NCBI RefSeq assembly: GCF_001949145.1
Contig: NW_019091404.1
Coordinates: 1,790,661-1,854,660 of the forward strand
Length of the DNA stretch: 64,000 nucleotides
Origin: Acanthaster planci
Taxonomy: Eukaryota > Echinodermata > Asteroidea > Valvatida > Acanthasteridae
Direction: 5' to 3'
The notes under the pieces are model-generated. The model was not told the origin of the DNA, did not search any database, and was given only the letters and a program-made list of their open reading frames with translations. Below are positions 35,100 through 46,149 of this stretch, one piece after another (position 1 is the stretch's first letter; the number at the start of each line of letters is the position of its first letter). The translations under genes were made by a program, and so were the position numbers.

Positions 35100-37130
35100 C
35101 TGGTGGACACAGAATTTTCAAATATACGATGCCATATTCGCCAACTGGTCGCAAAACTTGCCATACTGAAATAGCCCTTTTGTTTTTTAAGAAAACAACC
35201 CATGACGAAGTCAGGGCATGCTCGTCCCAAACCCTTTATTTGCCCCAGCATCTTTGTTTCTGTCAGACTCCAGTTTCAAAAAATCCACATTCAAAACGGA
35301 TATTGAAATTTCACTTGCCCGAAGGAATTAGATTAATATTGTGGAGGACACAGTGATGAATTCGATGAAGAGAGATGGTTCTGGTGTTACCACGGAATAA
35401 TTATTCTATTTTCATAATCATTTGTACAATTATAAATTTCAGAGAGTGCTGCCTGTGCAAGCACAACTTGCACCTGCATGTACATTATAACGCAGGCTGC
35501 ATATGTGAGTCATTGCGCTAGCGTGCGACCTCTGACCCCGACAATACTGCACACGTCTGTTCATGTCTCAGCAAACAGTTAAAATGATTTTGTAACGTCA
35601 ACCGTCTTTGACCAGATTGGGGGATCGACTTCCGGAAGTTGGAAATGTGTAGGCCTACACTAGAATTTTTGTAGCCTAAGGACTGGGGTCTGTACTCTAC
35701 AAAAATCACCTCACGGATGCATAAGGTTGGCTTCTAACTTTCTCTTTTATTTCTATGGAAAGAACAAGATAAAATGTTACTTCTTCGAGAACTCTAAGTC
35801 ACTAACTCCGTGACCCTCCGCTGCACAAGGCCGATTTTTTCATGTTAATGCTCGGACGCTGTCATATGAGTACCAGCCGAATTCACTGCACAGAGCCTAC
35901 TTTTTACACCCATTGCAACAAGGTGATCGTTTTGAGATCACTTCCGTTATAACCACAAAAATGTGACACCCCCAACACAATGAAACTAATCAGACAGCCG
36001 TCTACAGCTCAGAGACACATAAGAGAGACCGACCATTGATATAAGACAGGCCCAGGCTTTCCAAGGCTTTCCAAGGCTTGCCCAGGCACTTTCTTTGTCA
36101 ATAATCCCTTATCAGCACGTGGTTTAGATATTTACATACAATCCCCATGGGACGTGGCTGGAGGCGGGCTCTGGTGACTAAACTAGGCTGTTCAGCCTCT
36201 ACAGAGATGCAAATTAACAGGTTTTTGCATTTGGCCGAAATTTTTTTTAATTACGTAATTACAAAAAAGGGGGATAGTCATAGTAGACATTCCGATCTGC
36301 GCAAGGTGGTACTCCGTGTGACTTTGAGGAGACAAGGTTTACATGACGTCGTGACGCTATGGGGTTTGGAATCGAATTTTTGTGTTGAATGGTTCGCAGC
36401 CGTAAGAAAGCTATTAAATCAAATTTCCCGTCGGCATACCTGCTTGATCTATACCTCCTAAAAGGGGATAACAAAAATTTCAGAGAATGAGATGGAGTAT
36501 TTTTGAAAAAAGAGAGATTTTCGCTCACCAATTTCTGGCTTTCATTCGTCGACGGTCGCTCCGTTCATGCCGTTCGTGTTTATCAGACTGCGCATGCGTT
36601 AAGCCCACCAATGACCAAGCTTGCTCTGCATCTTGGCTCGACCATTTTCGGTGGCGGGGGATAACATCACACACGGCGCAGCACATATCGCGCGTTTCGC
36701 CTGATGTGTGGTTCCAGGTCACAGCAGCAGCAAGGAGGGTCCCACGATGAAAACAACACAAGATGTTATCTCTGCCACTGAAAATGATTGAACCAAGATG
36801 TCAAAATTCTATCAAAAAGGCTCCGTTCAACTATCAAAAAAACCAAAAAGTACAAAACCACGTTAACATATAATGCTGACGATTCACCAAAAATTGTGCT
36901 GAAGTGGTTGTCACAGAATGAGCTTTTTGCAGTGCATTGTGGAAAATGGTCCACAAGTTCTATCTACCGGCTTCACGTCGGAATAAAGTGTATTTCAAGG
37001 ACTAGCTTTAACTAATAAAATCTTCTTTCAACCTTTTAAAAAAAATGGTTGTTCCCTCAACAAAATGTGTTTTGCTGTTTTTGTAAATTGTCCCTTTGAA
37101 ATCACCGTATTACCGTCTAAATTCACTACC
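35100..37130. other. T6 3' flank and intergenic region, no gene seen
   Basis: 35100-35700 is the 3' part of the T6/T7 segmental duplication (matches about 45500-46100). Beyond it, 36050-36090 has a short tandem CCAAGGCTTT run. The region 36530-36720 is CpG-rich but without a convincing exon. 36920-36980 (GCAGTGCATTGTGGAAAATG, CTTCACGTCGG) resembles 60580-60640 and is probably a dispersed repeat. Confidence 0.4.
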
Positions 37131-37660
37131 CTGATTTTAAAATGGCTTAATTGGAATGATTCGAAAGAAGTGATGGCTTAACAGTAAACCAAACGAGCAC
37201 ATGGAATAACTTTTTTGATTTTGGGGGGGAATTGGTTTTTTTTAGGGGGGCAAAACCAAAAGGTTAGAGAGAGGCCTCTTGGATTTGATAAACCTGAACA
37301 AGGCCCTATGAGGAGCCCTTAATCAAACTTTATTGATCAACTCGACAGCCCGTCACAATTAACTACCTCGACCTTACTTCGTCTTGTACAGCTTTAGAAA
37401 TGTATATAATTAAAGACCGAAAAAGCCTTTTACAGAGGCCTACTCTTGTATGTCACAAAAATGTTGAGGCCAAAAGACATCGAAGTCTTTGTCGATTTGA
37501 GCACACCCATTCCATGTGAACCGCGGCCACAAACACATATGGGAGAGAGAGATAACTCTCCAGGAGATATAAAACTGGGCCATTATGTCCGAATGAACCC
37601 AATAGTAATTTCATTTATCGAATGGGGACAAGAAATAGACTGTTCAACCTAATGTTTTAG
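37130..37660 (-). repeat. Inverted copy of the array upstream region (orphan)
   Basis: On the minus strand it shows CTGGAGAGTTATCTCTCTC, GGTTCACATGGAATGGGTG, AAGACTTCGATGTC, CATAGGGCCTTGTTCAGG and ATCATTCCAATTAAGCC. This is the order seen between the conserved upstream block and the promoter of the plus-strand genes. No promoter box or exon 1 follows on the minus strand. Confidence 0.6.
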
Positions 37661-37717
37661 CACTTTCCGCGTGCCACGGGACATAATCACCCTCTTTTTC
37701 CCCTTAGCTTTTGTCGG

Positions 37718-37718
37718 N
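37718..37718. other. Single ambiguous base (N)
   Basis: One N in non-coding sequence. It affects no called feature. Confidence 0.95.
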
Positions 37719-38280
37719 CACAAAGACGTTCATTGGAATCTTCTTGCTGCTGTTGCCATGTTGTGTACGTTCACGGGGGGCACCAATGAAAAGTAAAGTA
37801 ATGAATGTAAATGAAATAAACTAATATCACCAGGGATGGCCCGCCAACATCGTTTCATTCCACAACTGGAAAAACAATATTCTAACCTGTCTACCTGATA
37901 CTGAAACAGAAATTCTATGACCTGAATAATGCGCATTCTTTTCTACATAAAAAGTATTACGCTCCGTATGCTGATGTGTGGTGATTTTTAACTGTGTCCA
38001 TATCTTCATCACGGAATCATTTTCACAGCAAAAAGTCGGAAACTGTCAGTCCCAGCTCAACGTTTACTGGTAGCGCAGCTAGTCAGAAGCTGTATGTGAA
38101 ACCCATTAAGACAAGCCGGACATGGGACCAGGGACCAGACACGGAAAAATAACAGAATTACTTTCAATATCATGAACACCATTCTTTCTTTAAGACTGCA
38201 TAATATTACTTGCAATTGAGTCCTGAAATAAAATAGTAAACAAACAGGATTCACTGTGAAACCGTCGCTCTTCCACTCAC

Positions 38281-38420
38281 CTGAAAGAAATCTGGATCTT
38301 TGACTGTGTCGTGGCTTGACCTCTTCCGGTCCTCTTCGTCCTGGGTGTGACGATCTTGCGGACGTAGATGCGGGCCCCGCTGTACTCCTGTCGCTCCAGC
38401 CTAGCCTGGGTTTGCCTTGT
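38281..38420 (-). other. Orphan exon-like segment, not trypsin-related
   Basis: The minus strand has an open frame of about 48 codons ending at a good donor (TTTCAG|GTGAGT, donor at 38280-38275). It includes RLERQEYSGARIYVRK and IVTPRTKRTGRGQ. The peptide is basic, with coding-like codon use, and GC content is higher than the surroundings. The acceptor side is weak (AACCCAG or GGCTAG near 38405). I do not recognise the family. It may be an exon of an unrelated minus-strand gene or a captured exon fragment. Confidence 0.35.
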
Positions 38421-38559
38421 CGTAATTCACTCCATGCAAAACTCTATGCTCTTCAGAAAGTACCAGGCTTTGAGTGAACGTCATTGTTACAGAAATGCAA
38501 ATGGTTGAATAAATGGACAGTACGCTTGATTGTTTAGTCCATATTCCAGCGCAAGGAAA

Positions 38560-39780
38560 ACAGGGTCAAGAATTCAAATCCAGAAATGGGCATTTACGTT
38601 GTGACCTTGTGAAAGTAACTTTAACCAATGATTACAAATGGCTACCCTCGGGGATTTAGATGGATAATTATTGTGTTGGTTACCCGTTTAGCATCTGAAA
38701 TGGCATTATCGAATTGCATGTATTCCCAGAGAGCTGAGGTGGTTCTATGAATGGTTCCAGTTAGCGCGGATAATAATGAACGTTAGTACTGGTGTGTATC
38801 TGGGCTTGATATATCGTCCTTTTATTAACAACACGCAAATTGCCTGTGTGGTCGTGCCAAATGTGACCCTTGGTGCACGATAATAACATATAACACGAAA
38901 ATTAAAAAACCGGGACTGAAGGCCATTGCGAGTATTTTTCATAAAGAAGTTAGTTCCTATTATCCGCGTTTGAATCATACGAACTTCCACTTGAGTTGGG
39001 TCGTCCAACGAGGGACCTGAGTCGAGTAATTTGCCCACACTGGCTAAAGTCGAGTCGAGTTATTAACCCGTTTCGAGTCGAGTCATTTACCCGTTAGGAC
39101 TCAAGTCGGACTCGAGAACAGGCCTTGACTCGAGTCATTACAACTCTAACATAAAAAAGATAGACCCAGGTAATAATATCGCTTCAAGGGCCAAGCATAG
39201 TCATCAAATTGTAAGTTTCTAACTTTGATAGTCATAAATCACCGTGTTGTTGCTGTTAGCTTTCTGTATCATTGTCAAAGGGGTGGTCGGCTGTAATTGC
39301 AACTTTGCTGGAAACTAGATAACAAAGCCTAACAGACTTTGAAACAGTCACATTTGTTTTGTGTTAGGGACGTTCACTGCAGTGTTCCCCAGTTATCTTC
39401 AATTTAATCATGCCCACTGAAAGTTAATACAGTTTTTTGGCTGAGTTGGTTAGAAAAAAAGGTGCTGTTTCCCATGTTCTGCAAAACAGAAGCCTTCGCT
39501 TGCCGCAAACACTCCAGATAATGGCCTAGTTCTCTATTTTCTAGAGCGGTATCTGTTTTGTTCATCTGTGTTTGCAGCCGAGGTTCACATGGAATTGGCA
39601 TCCTGGGATTGATAATAGGTTTGACACACTAACCTCTAATATCTGGCAACACTTCGATGTAGTGTGTGAAAGGTTTCGTATGACTTTAATTATACACGGT
39701 CTTTAGGCTCTAACCTTCTAGGTTTTGTCCTACAAAGCAGGTATACCTTAATTTCTGGAAAGGCTATCCTATTTCCCCGT
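38560..39780 (+). repeat. Upstream half of the T7 segmental duplication (pairs with 29240-30290)
   Basis: Matches the T6 upstream region, including the GACTCGAGTC-rich stretch (about 39010-39140) and the conserved upstream block (39440-39670: AGGTGCTGTTTCCCATGTTC, GAGGTTCACATGGAATTGGC). T7 keeps about 220 bases (39780-39995) that are replaced by the LINE segment in T6. Confidence 0.7.
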
Positions 39781-40082
39781 TTGGTGCACTGTATATGGCC
39801 GCATGTCCTTGAAATCATGCTAATCAAGCCATTTTAAAATCAGAGTAGTGAATTATGAAGGGTATTAAGTCGATTGGTAATTTGTGTATGAGGGGTCTTC
39901 ATAGGGCCCTGCTTAGGTTCCTGAAATCCACCACTTGCTGTTGAATTTTACTTTTACTGTTTGCTTTGACATCAGCACTGCACAGGATATAGCTAGGATT
40001 TGTCTTACATTGTCGAACTCTCCTTTAAGTGACATGAGTAAGAAAAGGTACCTCTTTAAAGTAGTTTCACAATTTTTCGATC

Positions 40083-40214
40083 GCTTGTTTACTTTCGATA
40101 GAGATAAAAGAACGCGCTGAGAAAAACATCTACTGTCGGAGTCTTGTCTGGCCTGGTTATTGCCGATTACGTCAATTGCCCACATTTTGTACACCTGGTC
40201 CAATCTATAAAAGG
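40083..40214 (+). promoter_or_regulatory. T7 proximal promoter, complete site set
   Basis: CTTGTTTAC (40084, forkhead type), GATAGAGATAAAAG (40098, GATA type), CCTGGTTATTGCCGATTACG with TCAATTG (40152-40179), and a TATA box CTATAAAAGG at 40205. The ATG is at 40292. Confidence 0.65.
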
Positions 40215-40291
40215 CGTCAAAATCTTCCATCCCAGTACTTCTGGTCTACGTCTCGTGGTAGCGACTAGCAGGCTCGACGGCAAAATTCACC

Positions 40292-43200
40292 ATGAATTTC
40301 TTCATTCTTCTGGCTTGCCTGCTGACTGTACTGAGTAAGTTCATAGAGACTGCCTTCAAGTATTGTGCAAATCAGGCGATAGGAAAATTGCTAGTTATTC
40401 TTAGAAAATATAATACTAAGTCAAGGTCATCTGTGGCATACTTTAAGATCAACTATAAAACACACCTAGTCTCTGATTATCTGAAGTAGGTCCTTCTCTT
40501 CCATCATTCTAATCTTCCTTTTGTTCTTCTAACGTTTCTAGTGTTTTATAATTCCAATTTTTGTTACATCTCAGTCTGTTGGTTCGTCTTTGTTTTGTTT
40601 TGTTTTGTTTTGTTTTGGTCCTTGTTTTTTTTTACTGTATTGTACTGCATTTGTCTTTTTTTTCATGTATAATCTGTTGTCAGTCTTCCTTGTCTGGTTC
40701 TTTTTGTTGTCCTTTTAGGCATTTCTGTATAAGACTTTGTCTTCTGAGTATGCCTCCGTATTTGCCCCCTTTTATGTCAGTGTCTCATGGTCTTATTTGT
40801 CTATCACTCTTACAGTAAAAATCTTTCCTTTATTGACCTTGTGTATATACGTTGCGATTCAGAAATAAATGTTAAGTAAAAAAAAAGTGGTTGCAGATGA
40901 CTGCTATCGTGGCCATGTTCTGCGTAGCCCAATTTCATTGAGTAGATGCAAGCGGAATGCATACGCAGAAATATTATTGATAGTGCGCCTCCAGGAGTTT
41001 GCAACGCATTGACCAATCACAGTGCTCGAAATCTGTTGACCCAATGGGCGTTTGGAAAGGGTCGACCGATTTTGCGGTATGTCATTGGTCAACGTGTTGC
41101 AAGCTCTTAGAAGTACACCATTGTGAATCGAACGTAACTTCAGGGTCAAGTTGCTCTAAGCTGTTGTAGTCTGACAGGTTATAACTGTCTAAGTTTAGAT
41201 GGATATGAGCGTGGATGGCTCAGTCATTGGAAGTATGCCGCAGTGTCAAAGTTGAGGCTTATTCGTGTTTGTCCAAATGAACTGGCTACGGCTAGGAATA
41301 CGTCTGTGGAAAGTGGCAGCAATTGGGTTCCATAGTGAATGTTATATTGCCTGTGAAGTACTACAGCTACAGAAAGTAATCAGTATTCAAAATTCTTCAA
41401 TCTTCCTGCCCACAATTTCACAACAAAATATAAGAACTCCCAACACCACCATGAAAAAACAAAAACTAAAAAGAAGTATTGCTGTTGTGACAAAGTTCTG
41501 TTCAAACCGTATTTCAGCTCCAGCTCTCAGCAAACTGATCGTCGGCGGGAAAGAGTCTAAACCAAACAGCCGACCCTACCAGGTGGCCCTCTATGATTCG
41601 AAAAGTGCTAACTGGCAGTTTTGCGGTGGTACCCTTGTCAACGAACGATGGGTCGTTTCAGCAGGTCACTGCGCGTAAGTCTGGCACATCTGTGTTTTCT
41701 TCCCCTTGTTTCAAGTGCAAAAGCGTTCATTAACCTTCGCAAAGATGGCTAACACATGCCTCCCTTCATGTTAAGCGGCGTCAATTTCTGCGGGAAACTG
41801 GGGATTGTGGATACATAGGCGTGAATCCCTGAGGATTGGGGTAATTATCCCCGCAACACACATCACACTTTTTGACCGGGGGATGGACTACTGAATCCCC
41901 CACCTTTTGTGATTAGAAAATGAAATTGAGGCGGATTTGGAGAACTGTTTGCTGTTCTGATGTAAGATTCGGCAAGAGAGTGATACACATTACAGATGCA
42001 GATCTGTAATGTGAATATTGCCCTATAGTATCCTAATATGGTGTCAGCACCCCCCCTTTATAAATTTCCAAGTCTCTGTTCCCCCCCCCCAATTTTCCCC
42101 AATTCGAGGCATAAGTTTACGCCATTTGGGGATAGGGCATTTGAGATTGTGGGGGAAATGACTTATCCGACCATGGTAATTTGAAGAGGAAGGTACTGAA
42201 ACCATATGACTCTAGGGGGCGATGTTTATCATACATCTGGAAAATGTATTACGCTCCTTTTAACCCTTACATCAATTTGTGACTTTTTAATATTGTTCCC
42301 CTTGTTGGGTGCTATTAAATACGTTTTGGTCGTTGAGAGGTCCAAACAATTCTTCACAATCCTCCCTTTCTCATACCGCTGATAACGTGTGTGTGGCTGT
42401 GCAGGCATGGCATACATAGTGTGGACCTCTGCACAAAAGAAATCCGCATAATGTAGGGTGCGATGGCGTTGTGTGGACTCGCACACGTCCACACAATGTT
42501 CCCCCCTCTCTGAAACAGTTTCAGAGGCAATTTGGGGTCAAGGATATCCGTGGCAAAATGAAGAGGAACAGTCCAGGAAATCATCAACAGAAGTCCAGCT
42601 CGAAGGAGTTATCCTAGTTGGAGAAAAAGGAGCATTTTCGTCAGGTTTCCTTAACCACAGGAGAACAAAGTAATGCTCACACTTTGTATGTAAAACAGGT
42701 ATGGGTGTGTTTCGGGGGGTTATTCAATAGCCAATTCCCGTGGCAAAAAGTGGGGGTTAGGACGCCCTTTCCCCTTCATCAAGTTTCATTAGGCCGGTTA
42801 GAGGTAGATTTTGGCGAAAGTAAAGTTGTCCGTGAAAATTGCACCGGCTAAACAGTACATGTAACTTTTAAGGATTGGGGCAGGACGTTTACACGACGAT
42901 ATCTAGGCATTGGGCGTGATTAATTTTGCTAACTCTCTTTACATCTGCTCAATTTCGCGGCAGGCCACTGTAGGGCAGAGCAGGCTGTAAGCTTGTTAAG
43001 GCCGAGATGAGCCTCAGATACATTTTCCTTTTGGACCTTGCCTCGCGCCTACATGTTTCAGCATGAGGGAAGCGCCAAATTATGATCGGTCAATATGTCA
43101 TTTTCGGGCCGAGTATTGTAACCGCAAACAAAATCTATCTTGTGTTTACCGAGTTTTCACTTTTATCCTTTGCCCGGTAAACAGGGGTGGCACGGTCTAC

Positions 43201-44955
43201 GTCGGTTTGGGATACCACGATAAGTACGACAACACGCAGACTGGCCAGCAGTTGATTAAGGGCACATGGTATCGCCATCCAGGTTACAACAGCTACCTTG
43301 ATAATGACATCTCCTTGATCAAACTGAGCAGCGATGCCGACCTCAGCAGCCCAAAAATCGAAACCATTTCAATCACCAAGAGCCCACCTGCTGCAGGAAA
43401 GAATCTGCTCGTGAGCGGATGGGGAGCACTCCAAAGTAAGGTTATCTTAATGTTGTTTCACATGGATCAAGATCTCCATAAATGGTCCGAGTACCAACGT
43501 TGGTTCGCACGCATTGGTGTCAGTGAATCAGTGATTACTCATTTAGATTTGGATCCTTTTGAAGCAAACATCCCTTGGGTAAGTTCGGCATGCAGAAAGC
43601 TCATGCCCAAAAATGTAGCTCGTCTTGGGTCGACATAACGAGTTAAAACTTTGTCATTTCGCGTCACCTGTTTTGCACATTTTCTTCAAGGTCGAAACGT
43701 ACGTATGCAAGGCCCTAAATAAATGGCTGGTTGGGCAGGTTGCTCAGTTGGCTTTCTGGATCGCCCTTTACTTATTTCACTGATCGATTGCCCTGGTGTA
43801 GCATTTTTCAATCCCCGTTGTTCTTACCCATTGTAAGGATTACTTAGACTGCATCCCAATCTGTTCCCTAGAGCTAGGTCTAGATCTTCACTCCATTGGA
43901 AATACGCGGAGACCCACCGACAATAGATGAAGCCATAGATCTGGAAGCCCGTTTCGGACACGGCTTTATTGTATGGACCAGTTTGATTATTAAAGCAAAG
44001 TTTGAAGGCTTCTTTGATTTGACTGCTCAGGTGGAGGATATTCTTCAAGAAATCTGATGGAAGTGGCGGTTCAAGCAGATTCCATGGCGACTTGCAGAAA
44101 CGCCTACGGGTCGTCAGCGATCACGGATAACATGTTTTGCGCCTCCGCTTCAGGAAAAGACGCCTGTCAGGTAGGCCATTTCATTTTGCTGGTATATATC
44201 GCCGTATATATTGCATGAGCAGAATAAACTGAGGGGGGTCGAAAATGTTGGCAATTCACGCCAATACTCTATGCACGATCCCTTTTCTCTGTTACATCGT
44301 GACGTCATCTCCTTTAGAAGTTGAGTTGGCTGAGGAGGAGCCGTTGCCTGGTTGGAGACCTCTTTCTTCCCTTTAACTTGACTAAGTCGTCTTCAAAGAC
44401 AATACACATTGTGATAAAGTTAGCCTTTTGTCTTTCTGCCCCTTGACGTGTTTGGTCAATAGAGACCCGTCGGCCTCAACGATGAAGCAGGTTATTTGAG
44501 GAAGCGATGGCGCCCCCTGGCTCAAAGTTGATAGGCCTATAGTGGAGTTCAATATGCAGAAGGTCAATTCGAAGTCTTGCTTGACTGAAGTAGATCTACA
44601 ATGTCATGTATCAGCAAGGGGCGGAAAGACAAAAGGCTAACTTTGTCACAATGTGTATTGTCTTTGAAGACGATTTAGTCAAGTTAAAAGAAAGAAAGAG
44701 GTCTAAAAAAGGCATGATAAGTACTGATCATGGTTTCTACCGGCTTGGTTTCCCCTTTCCCCACGCTAGGGAGACAGCGGTGGCCCGATTGTCAGTAACT
44801 ACGGGGCTAGCAGCCACAAACCTGGCACCATCCTGGAGGGCATTGTCAGCTGGGGTTACGGCTGCGCTTATCCTGGGTACCCAGGCGTCTACACTACCGT
44901 CGGTAACTACTGTGACTGGATGGCGCAGACAAGTGGTGGTGATATCTCCTGTTAA
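40292..44955 (+). CDS. T7: trypsin, full catalytic triad
   Basis: 258 residues. Exons: 40292-40334, 41518-41674, 43185-43435, 44031-44170, 44770-44955. Predicted secreted digestive-type endopeptidase cutting after Lys/Arg. Signal peptide [14 protein letters not shown], then propeptide PALSKL and mature IVGG. His65 (SAGHC), Asp108 (DNDI), Ser200 (GDSGGP) and specificity Asp194 (GKDACQ) are all present, as are SWGYGC and the C-terminal NYCDW...C pair. The residue before IVGG is Leu with Lys one further upstream, so activation may not be by trypsin itself. Intron 1 holds an insertion with a poly(A)-like end (about 40414-40890) and a MITE family 1 copy. It is the best candidate for a fully functional enzyme, with T8. 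Confidence 0.92.
40414..40890 (+). mobile_element. Insertion with A-rich 3' end in T7 intron 1
   Basis: The T6 and T7 introns align up to about 40413 and again from about 40893 (ACTGCTATCGTGG). The intervening 475 bases are absent from T6. They contain a TTTTG pentanucleotide run (about 40590-40615) and end AATAAATGTTAAGTAAAAAA. This is consistent with a retroposed non-LTR 3' end; the family is not identified. Confidence 0.5.
40979..41130. mobile_element. MITE family 1 copy in T7 intron 1
   Basis: TAGTGCGCCTCCAGGAGTTTG and GCAACGCATTGACCAATCAC at the left. GTCATTGGTCAACGTGTTGC, then AAGCTCTTAGAAGTACACCA and TTGTGAATCG at the right. The arms are imperfect inverted repeats of about 60 bp. Confidence 0.6.
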
Positions 44956-45395
44956 AACTAGTGAGTTCCCTACCGATTGCCGAAGGATGTTCCCGCGACA
45001 GATTGGTACGAGTGAAAGGGAATTCTGGTGCGCGGTCTCTCGGCATTCGGTCACCGTTGTTACAGCACTGGGATTAATTAAGTATCTGAATAACTCATTG
45101 TCAAACTAATTATGAAATCAATAGATAAAAATCATGCTCAATTCAGGAACTTCGCACAGTTAAATACCAGAGATATGTTTTGCTTCCGTACATTTCCAGT
45201 TTAAGAAAAGGGTGCGTGAAGTGAACGAAACAGTACAAATTGCTCTTGCACAAACTTCTTCTGATGTTTCTCTCCAGCATCCGAAGTGCCTTTCTCGGAC
45301 AAACCTGTGTTGTTGCTATTAACACTTCACATGATTTGGTGTTCAGATCGGGTTCCAATCCCTGGTGCATGATGAATTAAAGTTTTCATTTGATT

Positions 45396-45401
45396 AATAA
45401 A
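45396..45401 (+). terminator. AATAAA after T7
   Basis: 441 bases after the stop, in the same context as in T6 (TTAATAAATCAAACGGC). Confidence 0.5.
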
Positions 45402-45829
45402 TCAAACGGCAAGCATACCAAAAGAGGTTGAAGTTGTCCTCATTACCTGATATTGCAGTCAGTACAAGACTGTTTCCCCTCAACCCCCCCCCCAATCAGA
45501 CCCATATTCCAATCCTGGTGGACTCAGACTATTTAGATATACAATTCCATATTCGCCAATTGGTGCAACACTTGCCTCTGGGAAGTCAGAGGACACACTG
45601 AAATAGCACCTTTTTTAAAAGAGACACCTAAACCCCTGGCCAAGTAAGGGGATGCTCGTGCCAAACCCCGTATTTGCAAACGATTCACATTCAACACGGA
45701 TATCGCAGCTTCAGTTTGCCGAAGGAACTAAAATGATATTGTAGAAGACTGTAGAATTCGATGAAGAGAGATGGTTCTAGTGTTAATGTTGACACAGAAT
45801 AATTTATTTCATTTTCATGTAGATATTAA

Positions 45830-45955
45830 TAAATGGAAAAAGCCACTAACATAGAGCTGGATAGCTCAGTTGGTATAGCACTGGTATGGTGTTCTAAGGG
45901 TCGCAGGTTCAAATCCCGCTGCAGTCGATTTCTTTGTCCATCTTTATAATCACTT
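45830..45955 (+). mobile_element. tRNA-derived SINE behind T7
   Basis: It has a tRNA-like A box (TGGATAGCTCAGTTGGTATA) and B box (GGTTCAAATCC) about 35 bases apart, then an unrelated tail (AGTCGATTTCTTTGTCCATC). The anticodon arm does not fold well. The flanks match the T6 3' flank, where the roughly 125 bases are absent, and short TTTCAT-like repeats border it. It is therefore an insertion, not a working tRNA gene. Confidence 0.7.
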
Positions 45956-46149
45956 TCATAATCAATTGTACATTATAAAAATTTCAGAGAGTGCTCCCTG
46001 TGCAAGAATAACTTGCACCTGCACGTAAATTATAATGCATGCTGCACATGTAAGTCATTGCGCTAGCGTGCAACCTCTGACCCCGACAAAACTGTTTACA
46101 TTTGCCGTCTCAAAAAACAAGCAAAATGACACAAAAGAAATAACTTTTC

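Noticed and set aside
40561-40818. 85-codon hydrophobic open frame in T7 intron 1
   Set aside because: Comes from T-rich low-complexity sequence (TTTTG repeats) in an inserted repeat.
44606-45109. 167-codon open frame across T7 exon 5
   Set aside because: Reads exon 5 in a shifted frame and continues through intron 4. The true frame gives GDSGGP.
45855-45930. Functional tRNA gene
   Set aside because: A and B boxes are present but the D and anticodon arms pair poorly, a SINE-type tail follows, and the paralogous flank shows it as an insertion.
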